Part shown: piece by piece, positions 49,619 to 53,494 of the stretch
How the letters are laid out: each line of letters opens with the position of its first letter
Position numbering within the stretch: position 1 is the first letter of the stretch
From: Oncomelania hupensis
Taxonomy: Eukaryota > Mollusca > Gastropoda > Littorinimorpha > Pomatiopsidae
DNA: 64,000 nucleotides
Direction: 5' to 3'
NCBI GenBank assembly: GCA_036898135.1
Contig: CM072522.1
Coordinates: forward strand, 7,372,186 to 7,436,185
The notes under the pieces: generated by a model
Databases searched by the model: none
The model's input: only the letters and a program-made list of their open reading frames with translations
Told to the model about the DNA's origin: nothing
Made by a program: the position numbers and the translations under genes

Positions 49619-51673
49619 AAGAAGAAGAAGAAGAAGAAGAAGAAGAAGAACGGATTTTTATATAGCGGGTACTCCAGCCTATGACCAGACTCACCACGCT
49701 TTACATAGTCATTACATCTAAATACATGCACATGATAAAACATCGCTTTTGCTACAATACACCAAAAGACGGAACAGTAAAGGTACAAACTATTTACAAC
49801 TATGTACACAAATTACAAAAAAGACAGAAATAGACTATTTACAACTATGTACACAAATGACAAAAAAGACAGAAATAGAATAGCAAAAACCTATTCACAG
49901 CTATTTATATGCCCGGTTAGGCCCAGGAGGAAAAACAGTATAAATATTTACAGCCGTGTATACACTTACGGATCAGACAGAGACAAAAGAGGAGAGAATG
50001 GCAGCGTAATACAAATCAGTCTGAATAATGCAGTTTGAAGAGGTGGGTTTTGAGGGCCTTTTTGAATGCTTGTGTTGATTGTATGTTGCGGATATGGGAG
50101 GGAAGGGAATTCCACTGCTTAGGTGCGGAGTAAGCGAATGCACGTTGGCCGTATGTCTTAGTGCGGGTGACGAGAACCTTGAGTGTGCGAGTGTCAGCAG
50201 AAGATCTTAAAGTGCGTGAAGGGGAGTAGACAGACAGTAGATCAACAAGGTAGGAAGGACAAGAATCTGTGAAGAAGTTGTGACAGAGAACAGAGAGTTT
50301 GTACTCTATGCGTGCTTGCACAGGAAGCCAGTGAAGGGAATGTAGTAGAGGTGTGATGTGATCGCGTTTCTTAGCTCGGAATACTAGTCTAGCTGCTGAG
50401 TTCTGGACCTTTTGTAGTTTGTCAATGATGTGTTTTGGGGAGCCAGCGAGGAGAGAGTTGCAATAGTCAAGACGAGAAAGGACGAGAGCGCAGACTAGGG
50501 TTTTGGTGGCAGTGACTATAAGATAGTGGCGAAAGGAGCTGATTTGGCGTATGGCCGTGTATGCAGAGCGACAGACGTTGGAGATGTGGTTGTTGAGGGA
50601 CAGGTCATCGGAGAGAATGTAGCCGAGATTTCTTGCTGAGGACGAGAACTGAATGTTTGTTGTCCCTACTGTAAGCGATGTTGGGAGAGGCGAGAGTGAG
50701 GAGGAGGTGTTGTGCTTGTGAATGAGGAGGGCTTCGGTTTTATCGTCATTAAGCTTAAGCTTGTTGATGGTCATCCATGACTTAATGTCTGTGATGCAGT
50801 TCTCCAAAGTCTTAACAGTGGAATTTATGAGAGAGGGGGCAGTGGATTTATAAAGTTCTAAAGGTGGTGTCAAGCCTCTGTACAAGCTGTTCAAGTTCTT
50901 GTTCCTCTCCAGCCAATGTATCAATGTCATCCGCAAAACGGAGGCTGGAGATTGCTCTACCCCCTATGCTGACTGTGCCTTCGTGATCTGCAAGGGCATC
51001 TGACATGATGCGCTCTAGGAAGATGTTGAAGAGTGTTGGAGAGAGTAGGCATCCTTGACGCACACCGATTGTTGTTCTGAACCAGTTCCCGATGGCTCTG
51101 TTGTGGAGGACTGCACTGGTAGTCTTATCATACAGGTTTTTGTGTGTTTATTGCTTTTGGCAAATATCTCATTTTATAGTTTGATTTGATGAAATCGAGA
51201 CATAAATGTTATCGGCATCTTCGGCTCTTGGGAACATTGAATATATCTCGTTGGACATATCTCATATTCTATGCCAAGATGCCGATAAGGTATAATATAC
51301 CTCACCACCTGGAAATGAACACTGCTGCAACTCAATCAAAATGTATGAATATTATAGGCATTATTGCCGGGTGCCTTTATAGAGCTGACTCATAGTCATG
51401 ATGTAGATTAGAGAGTCAAGGGTAGCCAATCACCACTTCGTCCGCATCAGTATCACTGTTAGTAGGCTTAGTGTCGGCCATGTTTGCAACATGAAGACCT
51501 CCACTTCCCTCTTACCTTAGGCCTCTTCCATTCAATGGTGTTGTCCACTTTGGTGAAGAACAAGGATTTGCTGTTGGCCGGGAACTCTTCGTCCTCGAAC
51601 AGCTTCCCCATTGTCAACAGCTTCTTCTTGATATGGTGGTAGTTTTGGTTCCGAAAGTCCTTGACCGCTTTGC
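18111..51673 (-). CDS. CAPN5-like: Calpain-5/6-like pseudoprotease gene (12 exons placed)
   Basis: Calpains are cytosolic Ca-dependent cysteine proteases; the CAPN5/CAPN6/TRA-3 group ends in a C2 domain instead of a penta-EF hand. Twelve exons of 1700 coding bases (about 566 residues) read in order: PC1, PC2, domain III, C2. All introns are GT-AG, every junction keeps phase and no exon has a stop, which argues for a living gene. Family length is about 640 residues, so a few N-terminal residues and roughly 60-70 C-terminal residues are missing from my reconstruction. The catalytic Cys is His and the catalytic His is Gln; the Asn remains. By analogy with vertebrate CAPN6 the product may be structural or regulatory, which is inference. 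Introns are filled with mobile elements. It resembles CAPN5 more than classical calpains by its C2 tail. Confidence 0.9.
18248..18589. other. Intron sequence, nothing recognised
   Basis: Single-copy-looking intron DNA of the calpain gene between the C2 exon and the SINE at 18590. Confidence 0.5.
18590..18733 (-). mobile_element. tRNA-derived SINE, 3' fragment
   Basis: It has ATATGGCGCTTTTTGCAGC and GCTCAAGGTGCTGAACGATAC on the plus strand. It is heavily diverged and cut at the LINE 3' end. Confidence 0.7.
18735..19340 (-). pseudogene. RTE-like LINE, 3' portion, frameshifted
   Basis: Minus-strand pieces read [60 protein letters not shown] and [13 protein letters not shown] in different frames. 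It ends in the (GGATA)-type tail near 18735. It is 5' truncated at 19340, beside a GTA repeat. Confidence 0.85.
19378..19566. repeat. GTA microsatellite with internal period
   Basis: GTA/GTAGCA/GCAATG triplets in a second-level repeat of about 60 bp. Long frames across it are artefacts. Confidence 0.9.
19567..20042. other. Intron sequence, nothing recognised
   Basis: No repeat family and no exon recognised before the linker/C2 exon at 20043. Confidence 0.5.
20043..20158 (-). CDS. CAPN5-like: Calpain-like exon: linker and start of C2 domain
   Basis: It encodes [20 protein letters not shown] then [18 protein letters not shown], the first beta strand of a C2 domain. Acceptor ATTGACAG at 20159, donor AGGAA then GTGAGC at 20042. 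One base completes the previous codon and one carries over. The first 28 bases of the exon and its acceptor are duplicated 118 bp away at 20249-20276, so a decoy acceptor lies in the intron. Confidence 0.9.
20131..20340. repeat. 118-bp direct duplication spanning an exon edge
   Basis: GGGTTTGGGACAATCCTCCG starts at 20131 and again at 20249. The unit covers 28 bases of the linker/C2 exon, its splice acceptor, an (A/T)CAAT-rich intron stretch and the first bases of the adjacent TGACC element. Confidence 0.9.
20336..21380 (+). mobile_element. TGACC element, near full length
   Basis: About 1045 bp, from GGAAGGGCAAAGCCCATATG to TTGCTATGCCTGTCAGTC. It has a GGGCAAAGCCC palindrome at the start, GACTCACATGC near the start, about nine TGACCTTGACC-like motifs, a GACGGCGGAC tract and a G-rich stretch near the end. 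It encodes no protein. Confidence 0.88.
21571..21632. repeat. CA microsatellite
   Basis: Impure CA/CG run (ACACGCACGCGCGCACACAC and continuing). Confidence 0.9.
21767..22465 (+). mobile_element. HP retroposon, long form (699 bp), 14-bp TSD
   Basis: Flanked by AATCTATCTGAGCA at 21753-21766 and 22466-22479. It starts with CCCCTTGGGG, then a 130-bp leader containing an inverted pair (CCTATGAAGGG and TTTCCTTTATAGG), then the G/C hairpin, the TATAAATAG box, the common body, and a (CAAT)n tail. A 60-codon frame ([13 protein letters not shown]...) is open at 22232-22414. No polymerase is encoded. Confidence 0.9.
22628..23365 (+). mobile_element. TGACC element, 5' and central part
   Basis: It starts at AGAATGGCAAATCCCATATG and runs to TTGAACCAAATTC, where an inverted copy begins. 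Its own 3' third continues at 24629. Confidence 0.85.
23366..24628 (-). mobile_element. TGACC element, inverted copy, split by HP
   Basis: Reverse-oriented TGACC sequence (CCAAGGTCAAGGTCAATAG and similar) at 23366-23842 and 24441-24628. It ends with GTCATGGGCTTTGCCCTTG, the inverted start of the family. An HP variant separates the two parts. Confidence 0.85.
23860..24440 (-). mobile_element. HP retroposon, variant B, short form
   Basis: Same structure as HP but diverged, with a (CTAA)n tail (TAGTTAGTTAGTTAGTC on the plus strand) instead of (CAAT)n. The 5' end is the hairpin at about 24420-24438. Confidence 0.85.
24629..24970 (+). mobile_element. TGACC element, 3' third
   Basis: GACTAACATTTGATGACCC to GTACATAGATGACAATG, continuing the copy begun at 22628. 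Confidence 0.8.
24971..25258. other. Intron beside the domain III exon
   Basis: GC-richer intron DNA. An open stretch after TTGTTGTAG near 25220 has a possible donor (GTGAGC) but its phase does not fit and no homology is visible, so it is not called. Confidence 0.5.
25259..25455 (-). CDS. CAPN5-like: Calpain-like exon: domain III part 2
   Basis: It encodes [20 protein letters not shown], then [20 protein letters not shown] and [13 protein letters not shown]. ENRxYRMH and GRYVxxPTTxEP are close to CAPN5. Acceptor GGTAACAG at 25456, donor GCAAC then GTCAGT at 25258. It ends after two bases of a codon. A (CA)n run lies about 10 bp upstream of the acceptor. Confidence 0.92.
25461..25520. repeat. 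CA microsatellite
   Basis: CACACACAAACACACACACC-type run just upstream of the domain III exon acceptor (minus strand). Confidence 0.9.
25656..25692. repeat. GT microsatellite
   Basis: About 14 GT units with one CT interruption. Confidence 0.9.
25693..26137. other. Intron sequence, nothing recognised
   Basis: Single-copy-looking intron DNA; open frames on the minus strand show no domain. Confidence 0.4.
26138..26275. repeat. 69-bp tandem duplication
   Basis: Two copies of a 69-bp unit beginning CCTTCACAAAACACGAAG at 26138 and 26207. The unit contains the first part of a tRNA-like sequence. Confidence 0.95.
26245..26340 (+). mobile_element. tRNA-like sequence (SINE head or tRNA pseudogene)
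   Basis: Box A GTGGCCAAGTGGTC and box B GGTTCGAGCC are present, spaced with a longer variable region as in tRNA-Leu/Ser-like heads. The acceptor arms pair poorly, so it is not called a functional tRNA. Confidence 0.6.
26341..26945. other. Intron sequence, nothing recognised
   Basis: AT-rich intron; a GT/GC-rich patch near 26730-26765. Confidence 0.4.
26946..27065 (-). CDS. CAPN5-like: Calpain-like exon: domain III (CBSW) part 1
   Basis: It encodes [20 protein letters not shown], then [16 protein letters not shown]. Compared with family members the order NPQ-FxFDV and IGxxIxKVE is kept. Acceptor GTTGCAG at 27066, donor ATGAAG then GTGTGT at 26945. 40 whole codons, phase 0 at both ends. Confidence 0.9.
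27066..27696. other. Intron sequence, nothing recognised
   Basis: AT-rich intron between the domain III exon and the inverted repeat; no exon recognised. Confidence 0.4.
27697..27855. repeat. 50-bp perfect inverted repeat
   Basis: Arms 27697-27746 and 27806-27855 are exact reverse complements (CTTGTTTCTTTCTTTCTTGC outward), with a 59-bp spacer that holds another copy of the same GCTTGCTTGTTGTTTTTGTC phrase. The right arm ends exactly where the gypsy RT reading frame is cut. Confidence 0.97.
27856..28588 (-). pseudogene. Ty3/gypsy pol: start of reverse transcriptase, truncated
   Basis: The minus strand encodes [39 protein letters not shown] and [16 protein letters not shown], then [15 protein letters not shown] and [10 protein letters not shown], typical gypsy RT blocks 1-4. 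The catalytic YxDD block, RNase H, integrase and 3' LTR are gone because the frame stops at the inverted repeat at 27855. An in-frame TGA at 28382-28384 breaks the linker before the RT. It lies in sense orientation inside a calpain intron. Confidence 0.93.
28589..29353 (-). pseudogene. Ty3/gypsy aspartic protease region
   Basis: It encodes a retropepsin-type segment with the active-site motif [12 protein letters not shown], then GIPILVVRE and LLVGMNVL, the usual order for gypsy protease. It is in the same frame as the RT, separated by a TGA at 28589-28591, and in the -1 frame relative to gag, with 106 bp overlap. That fits a gag-pol frameshift, although mutation cannot be excluded. A C-run on the plus strand lies at 29203-29217. 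Confidence 0.9.
29248..30045 (-). CDS. Ty3/gypsy gag with zinc knuckle
   Basis: 265 residues beginning [20 protein letters not shown]. It has a capsid-like retrotransposon gag region ([33 protein letters not shown]), a Gln-rich linker and a CCHC knuckle [14 protein letters not shown] near the C-terminus, which binds element RNA. The first Met is chosen because it precedes the conserved LPTFTGDG; the true start may be upstream. The frame is intact although pol is broken. Confidence 0.92.
   Translation of the reverse strand: MQKLWMMPPSKLPTFTGDGDEVEDFTQGARRILGHCQLDGGTAMEWLLQSLRGCARQEIIQRADVKTAEEALGVLEETFAEQRGVTSTLSRFHSRQQGAGETVLQYGQQLQQLALRSNTRKVGSIPDKMLRDKFVEWLKSQDLRRELRRIIRGEDVSYLRARAEAQCWLKEEDRDGDSVTTQQQTATPVPDPQGMAAPQSQLAELKEQLQQLNQRPQSAPQRDTRTAVCWVCGQRGHLQRSCPQRQPHVQPPRGQQSPRGQQRNC
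30046..30480 (-). mobile_element. Gypsy leader, primer-binding site and probable part of 5' LTR
   Basis: On the minus strand a likely tRNA primer-binding site TGGCACTGCGAGCAGGAT lies at 30247-30264, a few bases after CACTACA, a possible LTR end. Further right lie an AATAAA near 30401 and a CT run (30348-30372). The left LTR border is not fixed because the 3' LTR is missing. Confidence 0.6.
30481..31244. repeat. AT-rich stretch with repeated GGAAAACTATTCT motif
   Basis: At least five versions of GGAAAACTATTCTAAGTGGC occur in both orientations between about 30780 and 31235, some as inverted pairs (GGAAAACTATT and AATAGTTTTCC at 30921-30958). No gene. Confidence 0.7.
31245..31896 (+). mobile_element. 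TGACC element, 5' truncated
   Basis: It starts within the family at GTTGTATTATGC, followed by a C-run, and runs to GTACAAAGACTAATATTGC where the terminal tandem array begins. Confidence 0.85.
31890..32505 (+). repeat. 32-bp tandem array of the TGACC terminus, about 19 units
   Basis: Unit AATAAAGACTAACATTGCTA plus TGCATGTCAGCC. It is the last part of the TGACC element, repeated head-to-tail. Variants (CCCATAAAG or CCAATAAAG, CACTGCT or CATTGCT, GTGAGCC or GTCAGCC) cluster in blocks, a sign of stepwise expansion. Confidence 0.97.
32605..32785 (-). CDS. CAPN5-like: Calpain-like exon: end of PC2 into domain III
   Basis: It encodes [20 protein letters not shown], then [17 protein letters not shown] and [18 protein letters not shown]. 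It corresponds to the calpain MxFxDFxxxFTxxxxC segment, the HGxW strand and the Gly-rich loop ending NPQ. Acceptor TTGCAG at 32786, donor CGCAG then GTGACG at 32604. The first base completes the previous codon; it ends in phase 0 so that NPQ joins FMFDV. Confidence 0.93.
32786..33099. other. Intron sequence, nothing recognised
   Basis: Includes C-rich and CAC-rich patches; no repeat family or exon recognised. Confidence 0.4.
33100..33800 (+). mobile_element. TGACC elements, a 5' stub then an internally deleted copy
   Basis: A start (AAGGGCAAAGCCCATATCAC) at 33100-33180 is followed by a new start at 33181. The second copy jumps from the TGACCTTGACTTTCAAG region to the 3' end and finishes in a G-rich stretch. 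Confidence 0.8.
33797..34130 (+). repeat. 39-bp tandem array of the TGACC terminus, about 8 units
   Basis: Unit AACTAACATTGCTATGCATG plus TGAGTCAAAATCTAAATTA. It has the same terminal core as the array at 31890 but a different linker, so it expanded independently. Confidence 0.95.
34131..34380 (+). mobile_element. TGACC element, central fragment
   Basis: GCATTAAAATACAAAGCAATACC to CCCAATGTTGTTG, ended by an HP fragment. Confidence 0.8.
34383..34470 (+). mobile_element. HP retroposon, 5' fragment
   Basis: Hairpin start (ACCCCCGTGGGGGTGCC), GTATAAATAG box and the first 88 bp only; it ends 25 bp before the donor side of the exon at 34496. Confidence 0.85.
34496..34588 (-). CDS. CAPN5-like: Calpain-like exon: PC2
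   Basis: A short exon encoding [19 protein letters not shown] then [11 protein letters not shown], equivalent to the calpain EW and DGEFW segment. Acceptor CATCCACAG at 34589, donor TCAAG then GTTATT at 34495. Both split codons match neighbours (1 + 90 + 2 bases). A truncated HP retroposon ends 25 bp past the donor. Confidence 0.85.
34675..35025. repeat. CAT-rich imperfect triplet tract
   Basis: CAT/CAC/CATCAT triplets, GAT on the minus strand. The Asp-rich frame across it is a repeat artefact. It lies directly after the PC2 exon donor. Confidence 0.9.
35044..35201 (-). CDS. CAPN5-like: Calpain-like exon: PC2 core, His replaced by Gln
   Basis: It encodes [20 protein letters not shown], then [20 protein letters not shown] and GPWHTG. 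Active calpains have GLVxGHAYxVT with the catalytic His and (R)NPWG with the catalytic Asn. Here GHAY reads NQWY, so His is Gln, while the Asn in FNLWG is kept. Acceptor TTCACAG at 35202, donor ACTGG then GTCGGT at 35043. Starts in phase 0 and ends after two bases. A (CAT)n-rich tract begins about 20 bp after the donor. Confidence 0.93.
35285..35425 (+). repeat. Short dispersed repeat, copy 1
   Basis: It shares GCGCGTGCAGG and GCGCGTGAATGTCCGGCAAA with 43525-43655. Confidence 0.7.
35575..35885 (+). repeat. About 310-bp repeat, copy 1
   Basis: It resembles 37285-37612 along its length: AATTGCAACAG, AATGCCTTTTCTGCAAT, GGTTAAAGTTCA, GGCATGACCCTCGG. Confidence 0.8.
35990..36226 (+). repeat. Dispersed repeat D, copy
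   Basis: It has GTCTGTCCGTCGGTCCGTTGC, AAATTTGCTCTACTGCAAAGG and ATATCTCAAAGACTGCTAAACC, as in other D copies. Confidence 0.65.
36227..37083 (+). pseudogene. RTE-like LINE, 3' half, frameshifted
   Basis: It encodes [20 protein letters not shown] (RT motif C region) then [27 protein letters not shown] and [19 protein letters not shown]. An internal deletion and frame change near 36640-36760 follow, then [20 protein letters not shown] and [18 protein letters not shown]. It ends in a (GGATA)n tail at 37057-37083. It is 5' truncated at motif B. Confidence 0.9.
37057..37083 (+). repeat. GGATA tail of the LINE
   Basis: Five GGATA pentamers; the same pentamer ends the copies at 18735, 48905 and 60644, so it is the family's 3' tail. 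Confidence 0.9.
37085..37330 (+). repeat. Dispersed repeat D, copy
   Basis: TGGTTGGTGGATCGGTTGGTCC, then CCTATCTCCAGAATGATAGG and ACTACTGCTAAGCATTTTTC, similar to 44938-45800. Confidence 0.6.
37285..37612 (+). repeat. About 310-bp repeat, copy 2
   Basis: Paralogue of 35575-35885, diverged with small gaps. Confidence 0.8.
37612..37672 (+). mobile_element. HP retroposon variant B, 3' end fragment
   Basis: CGGCTCTTTGCAGTCCGCTGG, ATAAACAATGACTAACTAAC: the (CTAA)n-tailed variant. Confidence 0.75.
37688..38130 (+). mobile_element. tRNA-derived SINE, full length
   Basis: Best-preserved head: GGCACTGTGGTCTAATGG (box A) and CCCGGGTTCGAGCCC (box B), then the common body, GGCGCCTTATAAATGACG and an (ATT)n tail. 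CAATTAT on both sides is a probable TSD. It lies in the calpain intron just past the exon at 38172. Confidence 0.92.
38172..38376 (-). CDS. CAPN5-like: Calpain-like exon: end of PC1, linker to PC2
   Basis: It encodes [37 protein letters not shown], then [20 protein letters not shown]. VYGxYEAL and ALVDFTGGV are calpain hallmarks. Acceptor TTTCAG at 38377. I place the donor at GAC then GTAATA at 38171, because that keeps phase 0 and joins ESD to GLV of the next exon; an alternative GTGCTG lies slightly upstream. A tRNA-SINE ends about 40 bp from the donor. Confidence 0.93.
38586..39248 (-). mobile_element. HP retroposon, long form, 12-bp TSD
   Basis: TSD ATTGCTTATAAT at 38574-38585 and 39249-39260. 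It has the leader with inverted pair CCTATAAAGG and CCTTTATAGG, hairpin, TATA box, body (with a 50-bp internal deletion near 39025) and (CAAT)n tail. The 60-codon frame is open. Confidence 0.92.
39444..39741 (+). mobile_element. Composite tRNA / 5S rRNA SINE, 13-bp TSD
   Basis: TSD AATACAAATCCAA at 39431-39443 and 39742-39754. The head reads GATAGCTCAGTGGTAGGAGC (tRNA box A), then GTTAAGCACCGTC and GGTTAGCACTTGGATGGGTG with ACCGC, matching 5S rRNA A box, intermediate element and C box. A body of about 170 bp and a CCTTTAACTTTAA tail follow. A head that joins tRNA-like and 5S-like parts is unusual. Confidence 0.92.
39755..40364. other. AT-rich stretch, no gene recognised
   Basis: It includes a few ATTCA repeats near 39815 and 'gagagtcc' phrases; no exon or element identified. 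Confidence 0.4.
40365..41050 (+). mobile_element. TGACC element, 3' end missing
   Basis: CGATATGACTCACATGCTCC to GAGGTCTCATGGATATACCC. Confidence 0.85.
41097..42150 (+). mobile_element. TGACC element, near full length
   Basis: AGAAGGGCACAGCCCATATG to CACTGCTATGCATGTCAGTC, about 1054 bp, with all family landmarks including the GACGGACGGACGGAC tract. Confidence 0.9.
42412..42473. repeat. CA microsatellite
   Basis: About 28 CA units with few interruptions. Confidence 0.95.
42579..43517 (-). pseudogene. LINE reverse transcriptase C-terminus, Rex1-like
   Basis: The minus strand encodes [72 protein letters not shown] and [20 protein letters not shown] to the stop at 42927. The 3' UTR ends with AATAAAGTTG and a (TTGTA)n tail at 42581-42618. 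The sequence is like the Rex1/Babar type; the clade is tentative. 5' truncated at about 43517; the remaining frame is intact. Confidence 0.88.
43525..43655 (+). repeat. Short dispersed repeat, copy 2
   Basis: It shares TACCTTGCTGCATACTC and GCGCGCGAATGTCCGGCAAA with 35285-35425. Confidence 0.7.
43916..44041 (-). CDS. CAPN5-like: Calpain-like exon: PC1 beta-sheet region
   Basis: It encodes [14 protein letters not shown], then [20 protein letters not shown] and EKAYAK, a textbook calpain segment (VVxDDRLP, [13 protein letters not shown]). Acceptor TGCAG at 44042, donor CAA then GTAAGTG at 43915. One base completes the previous codon and two bases carry over to the next exon. Confidence 0.95.
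44163..44335. repeat. Compound triplet microsatellite
   Basis: (TTG)n, then (TTC)n, then (GTC)n, then (TTC)n, each block uninterrupted for several units, in the intron between calpain exons at 43916 and 44845. Confidence 0.97.
44600..44735. repeat. AGTAT/AGTGT pentamer repeat
   Basis: About 20 AGTAT pentamers grading into AGTGT, with looser pentamer sequence on both sides. Confidence 0.95.
44845..44921 (-). CDS. CAPN5-like: Calpain-like exon: PC1
   Basis: It encodes [20 protein letters not shown] then HFNFF, matching the calpain VIP and AGIFHFxFWR segment. Acceptor CCACAG at 44922, donor TCAG then GTTAGT at 44844. Starts in phase 0 and ends after two bases of an Arg codon completed by the next exon (RFGQW). 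Confidence 0.92.
45015..45736 (+). mobile_element. hAT-like non-autonomous DNA transposon (722 bp)
   Basis: Perfect 16-bp terminal inverted repeats CAGAGCTTATTCTAGG at 45015-45030 and 45721-45736, flanked by the 6-bp direct repeat TTGTCT at 45009-45014 and 45737-45742. CAG-starting ends fit hAT; the TSD is 6 bp rather than the usual 8, as reported for some hAT groups. Inside, ATGGCTTCGAAAAAGCGCAC opens a 28-codon frame ([13 protein letters not shown]...) that may be a remnant of a transposase start. No transposase is present. Confidence 0.85.
45855..46088 (+). mobile_element. tRNA-derived SINE, second family
   Basis: Head GCGGTAGCTCAGTGGTAGAGC (box A within) and GGTTCCAATCC (box B), body with CCTTAACCCCTTTTTCCTGAG, tail TTCATTCATTC. 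AAGGTCAA at 45847-45854 and 46089-46096 is a probable TSD. Confidence 0.85.
46151..46589. other. Intron sequence, nothing recognised
   Basis: No exon or repeat family recognised. Confidence 0.4.
46590..47312. repeat. Purine-rich minisatellite
   Basis: Imperfect units built from GGAATGAACTGACGCAAGGAA and GAA-rich linkers, about 14 times; nearly all purine on the plus strand. Long pyrimidine-encoded frames on the minus strand are artefacts. It ends at the donor of the calpain exon at 47315. Confidence 0.93.
47315..47446 (-). CDS. CAPN5-like: Calpain-like exon: PC1 active-site loop, Cys replaced by His
   Basis: It encodes [29 protein letters not shown] and SLQKSVWTK. In active calpains this loop reads GELGNCWF with the nucleophile Cys; here it reads GELHNHWF, so Cys is His (TGY to CAC needs two base changes) and the Gly is His too. 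Acceptor CCAG at 47447, donor AAAG then GTGCGT at 47314. Phase 0 at both ends. A purine-rich minisatellite begins just after the donor; long pyrimidine-encoded frames continuing from this exon are not part of the gene. Confidence 0.93.
47578..47662 (+). mobile_element. tRNA-SINE, 3' fragment
   Basis: CTTGAGTTAGAGCCTGTATC, AGCTGGAAAAGCGCTACGTAAG. Confidence 0.75.
47663..48903. other. Intron sequence, no gene recognised
   Basis: About 1.2 kb of single-copy-looking DNA. A minus-strand frame at 47659-48096 has no recognisable domain. Confidence 0.4.
48905..51139 (-). pseudogene. RTE-like LINE interrupted by another LINE
   Basis: Upstream part 50856-51139 encodes [20 protein letters not shown] and [19 protein letters not shown] up to RLDTT. 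The downstream part 48905-49570 continues from [11 protein letters not shown] to the C-terminal [20 protein letters not shown] region and the GGATA-type tail, with frameshifts. The gap is filled by the LINE at 49571-50855. Confidence 0.9.
49571..50855 (-). mobile_element. CR1/jockey-like LINE, 5' truncated, nested
   Basis: An uninterrupted minus-strand frame (50016 to about 50850) encodes the C-terminal [85 protein letters not shown] and [14 protein letters not shown] 3' UTR and a (TTC)n(TTA)n tail (49571-49650) follow. It sits inside the RTE-like LINE; a short TCT-containing target repeat is visible at both borders. The frame is intact, so the insertion is fairly recent. Confidence 0.92.
51140..51515. 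other. Intron sequence, nothing recognised
   Basis: No exon or repeat family recognised. Confidence 0.4.
51516..51673 (-). CDS. CAPN5-like: Calpain-like exon: N-terminal anchor and start of PC1
   Basis: It encodes [19 protein letters not shown], then [11 protein letters not shown] and IEWKRPK, matching the calpain start (NQxY, LFED-x-FPA, WKRPK). Acceptor TTTGCAG at 51674-51680, donor AAG then GTAAGAG at 51515. It starts with two bases of a split codon, so an upstream exon with the ATG and a few codons must exist; it was not found. It ends in phase 0. Confidence 0.93.
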
Positions 51674-51699
51674 CTGCAAACACAGCACATCATCTGTAC

Positions 51700-52010
51700 A
51701 GTGGCTGTTCTTTATCCGCGCTCTTATCCCAGATACTTAGCTGTTCAAGGCGCTGGTCTCAACCACAATCGAACGGACGTGCAACTCACAAGCCTGATTT
51801 CAAAAAGTCTTCGGGTACTTCGCCTCACAGCACACCAAAGCATTCAACTTTTGTAGGTAAAGCAATTGCTCTTTACACGCACTGATCAGACCGAACTACT
51901 TGACGGCTCAGCGGGCTGTAATCACAATCGAACTCAAATGGCCCGAAATGTTAACGCCCAAAGCGCTACTCAAGGCGCTGGCCGAAATCAGGAGCACAAC
52001 AACAACACCA
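51700..52010 (-). mobile_element. tRNA-SINE fragments, diverged
   Basis: GTTCAAGGCGCTGGTCTC and CTCAAGGCGCTGGCCGAAATC with ACAATCGAAC phrases twice; a decayed, possibly duplicated SINE body. Confidence 0.5.
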
Positions 52011-52708
52011 ACAGTTATAGTATACTCAATACAAGCTATTGCCAGGTGCTTTCCTCTTTCAATGTTATTTAAAGGGACACAATTTCACCACGCCCCGTCC
52101 ACAGATCCCTTTAAAATTCACAGTAAGAGTTGCTCCACTGGGGAAAAAAAAAAAACAAAAAAAAACGCTAACAACTAACAATAACTCTTTCGAAAATATA
52201 GTGTGTGTTGTTTTGTTTTTTTAAAATGAATAAATGCTGTAGTTGTTGTGCCTATTAATAGCAACAGCCGTTGGCTAGCCACCCACCATTCTGCAGCTTA
52301 AAATAGCATCTACCAAAGCCGGAAAGAGACAGAGCCCGTTAAAAAAAATTGCTCGTAAGGTTATTAGTTTTAGATTGATAAAATAGACCCTACCTTATCC
52401 CACACACCAAAGACCCATTTTTCAAGCCGCGTGTTTACACCAAATTAGGCTTTGGTATAGTTGTACCGTTAATCATAGAAAATCACTCTCTCTCTCAAAA
52501 CGGAAATGGAAAATTCCAACCTTAGCGGTTGGTCTGAGCAAGGAAAGTCCACTTTATCATTGTGTAGTGTAATAGCAAAGCCAATTTTAGGGTAAACCCC
52601 ATTTTGCCAAAAGTAAACAACGCCTTGGAATTTGGGCCTTTTAATGTATTAGAATTGTGAGCAGCCAGAACAGCAACAACAAAGCTGCCTCATTGTCCCA
52701 TTTCTACA
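52011..52708. other. No gene recognised
   Basis: Upstream flank or first intron of the calpain gene; a start exon was searched for by eye and not found. Confidence 0.4.
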
Positions 52709-52719
52709 AACGTAGTTAT

Positions 52720-53420
52720 TGATTGATTGATTTATTGTTGCTTTAGGTCCAGCGGACTCCTCCGAGCCAAATCAGGACCGGACAACCCCCGATCCGCATA
52801 AAAGATCTGCTGAAACAACCCTAGTGGGAAAATTGAACGCCCTCCACCGGCCAGTCACTTTACAATAAAGACATCCCACGCGGGGGACGGCTGAGGGTTT
52901 ACCTCAACTACGCGAACCCCCGGTTACAAAAACAAAATAGAATACAACCATCATTACAAATCATCAACGAAACATATACATATAAAATGCCTATATTGCT
53001 AAATACTAACATCATAGGAAGCCCTAGTGACCACCCAGCAGAAAGCGTCCAACACTCCCAAGCTGATCCAACAGACCTCATACACAAACAAGGAGTCTTG
53101 TCCAGGAAGAGTTTTCAAGAAAAAAGGTAGGTCATTGATCTAGCGAAGAAGAAGATAGTATAGCAGAGTGATAGGACAGAGCAGGAATGGGAAAGAGTAT
53201 ATGAGGAAGATAGCAACAGTGGGAATTTAAAGCACTAAATTTCCATAAAGTGGGGATACTATTTATACTGAAACCCCCGGCACTCCAACGGGGGTACTGT
53301 TGCCGCAGTGAATCTGTCATGCCTACAAAGGCAAGACAGGTTTTTAACTGGGGCTTTCACTGTTCCCTTTATAGGTTAGAACAATCTACAGTGGCAAGAT
53401 TGCTCATGACCCCAAGGGGT
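52720..53420 (-). mobile_element. HP retroposon, long form (701 bp), 11-bp TSD
   Basis: TSD AACGTAGTTAT at 52709-52719 and 53421-53431. Same layout as 21767-22465; ends in ACCCCAAGGGGT palindrome at the 5' side. Confidence 0.93.
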
Positions 53421-53494
53421 AACGTAGTTATGAGAAGAACAACAAGAGCAAGAAGAACAACAAGAGCAAGAGGAGGAGGAGAAACGACAACATT

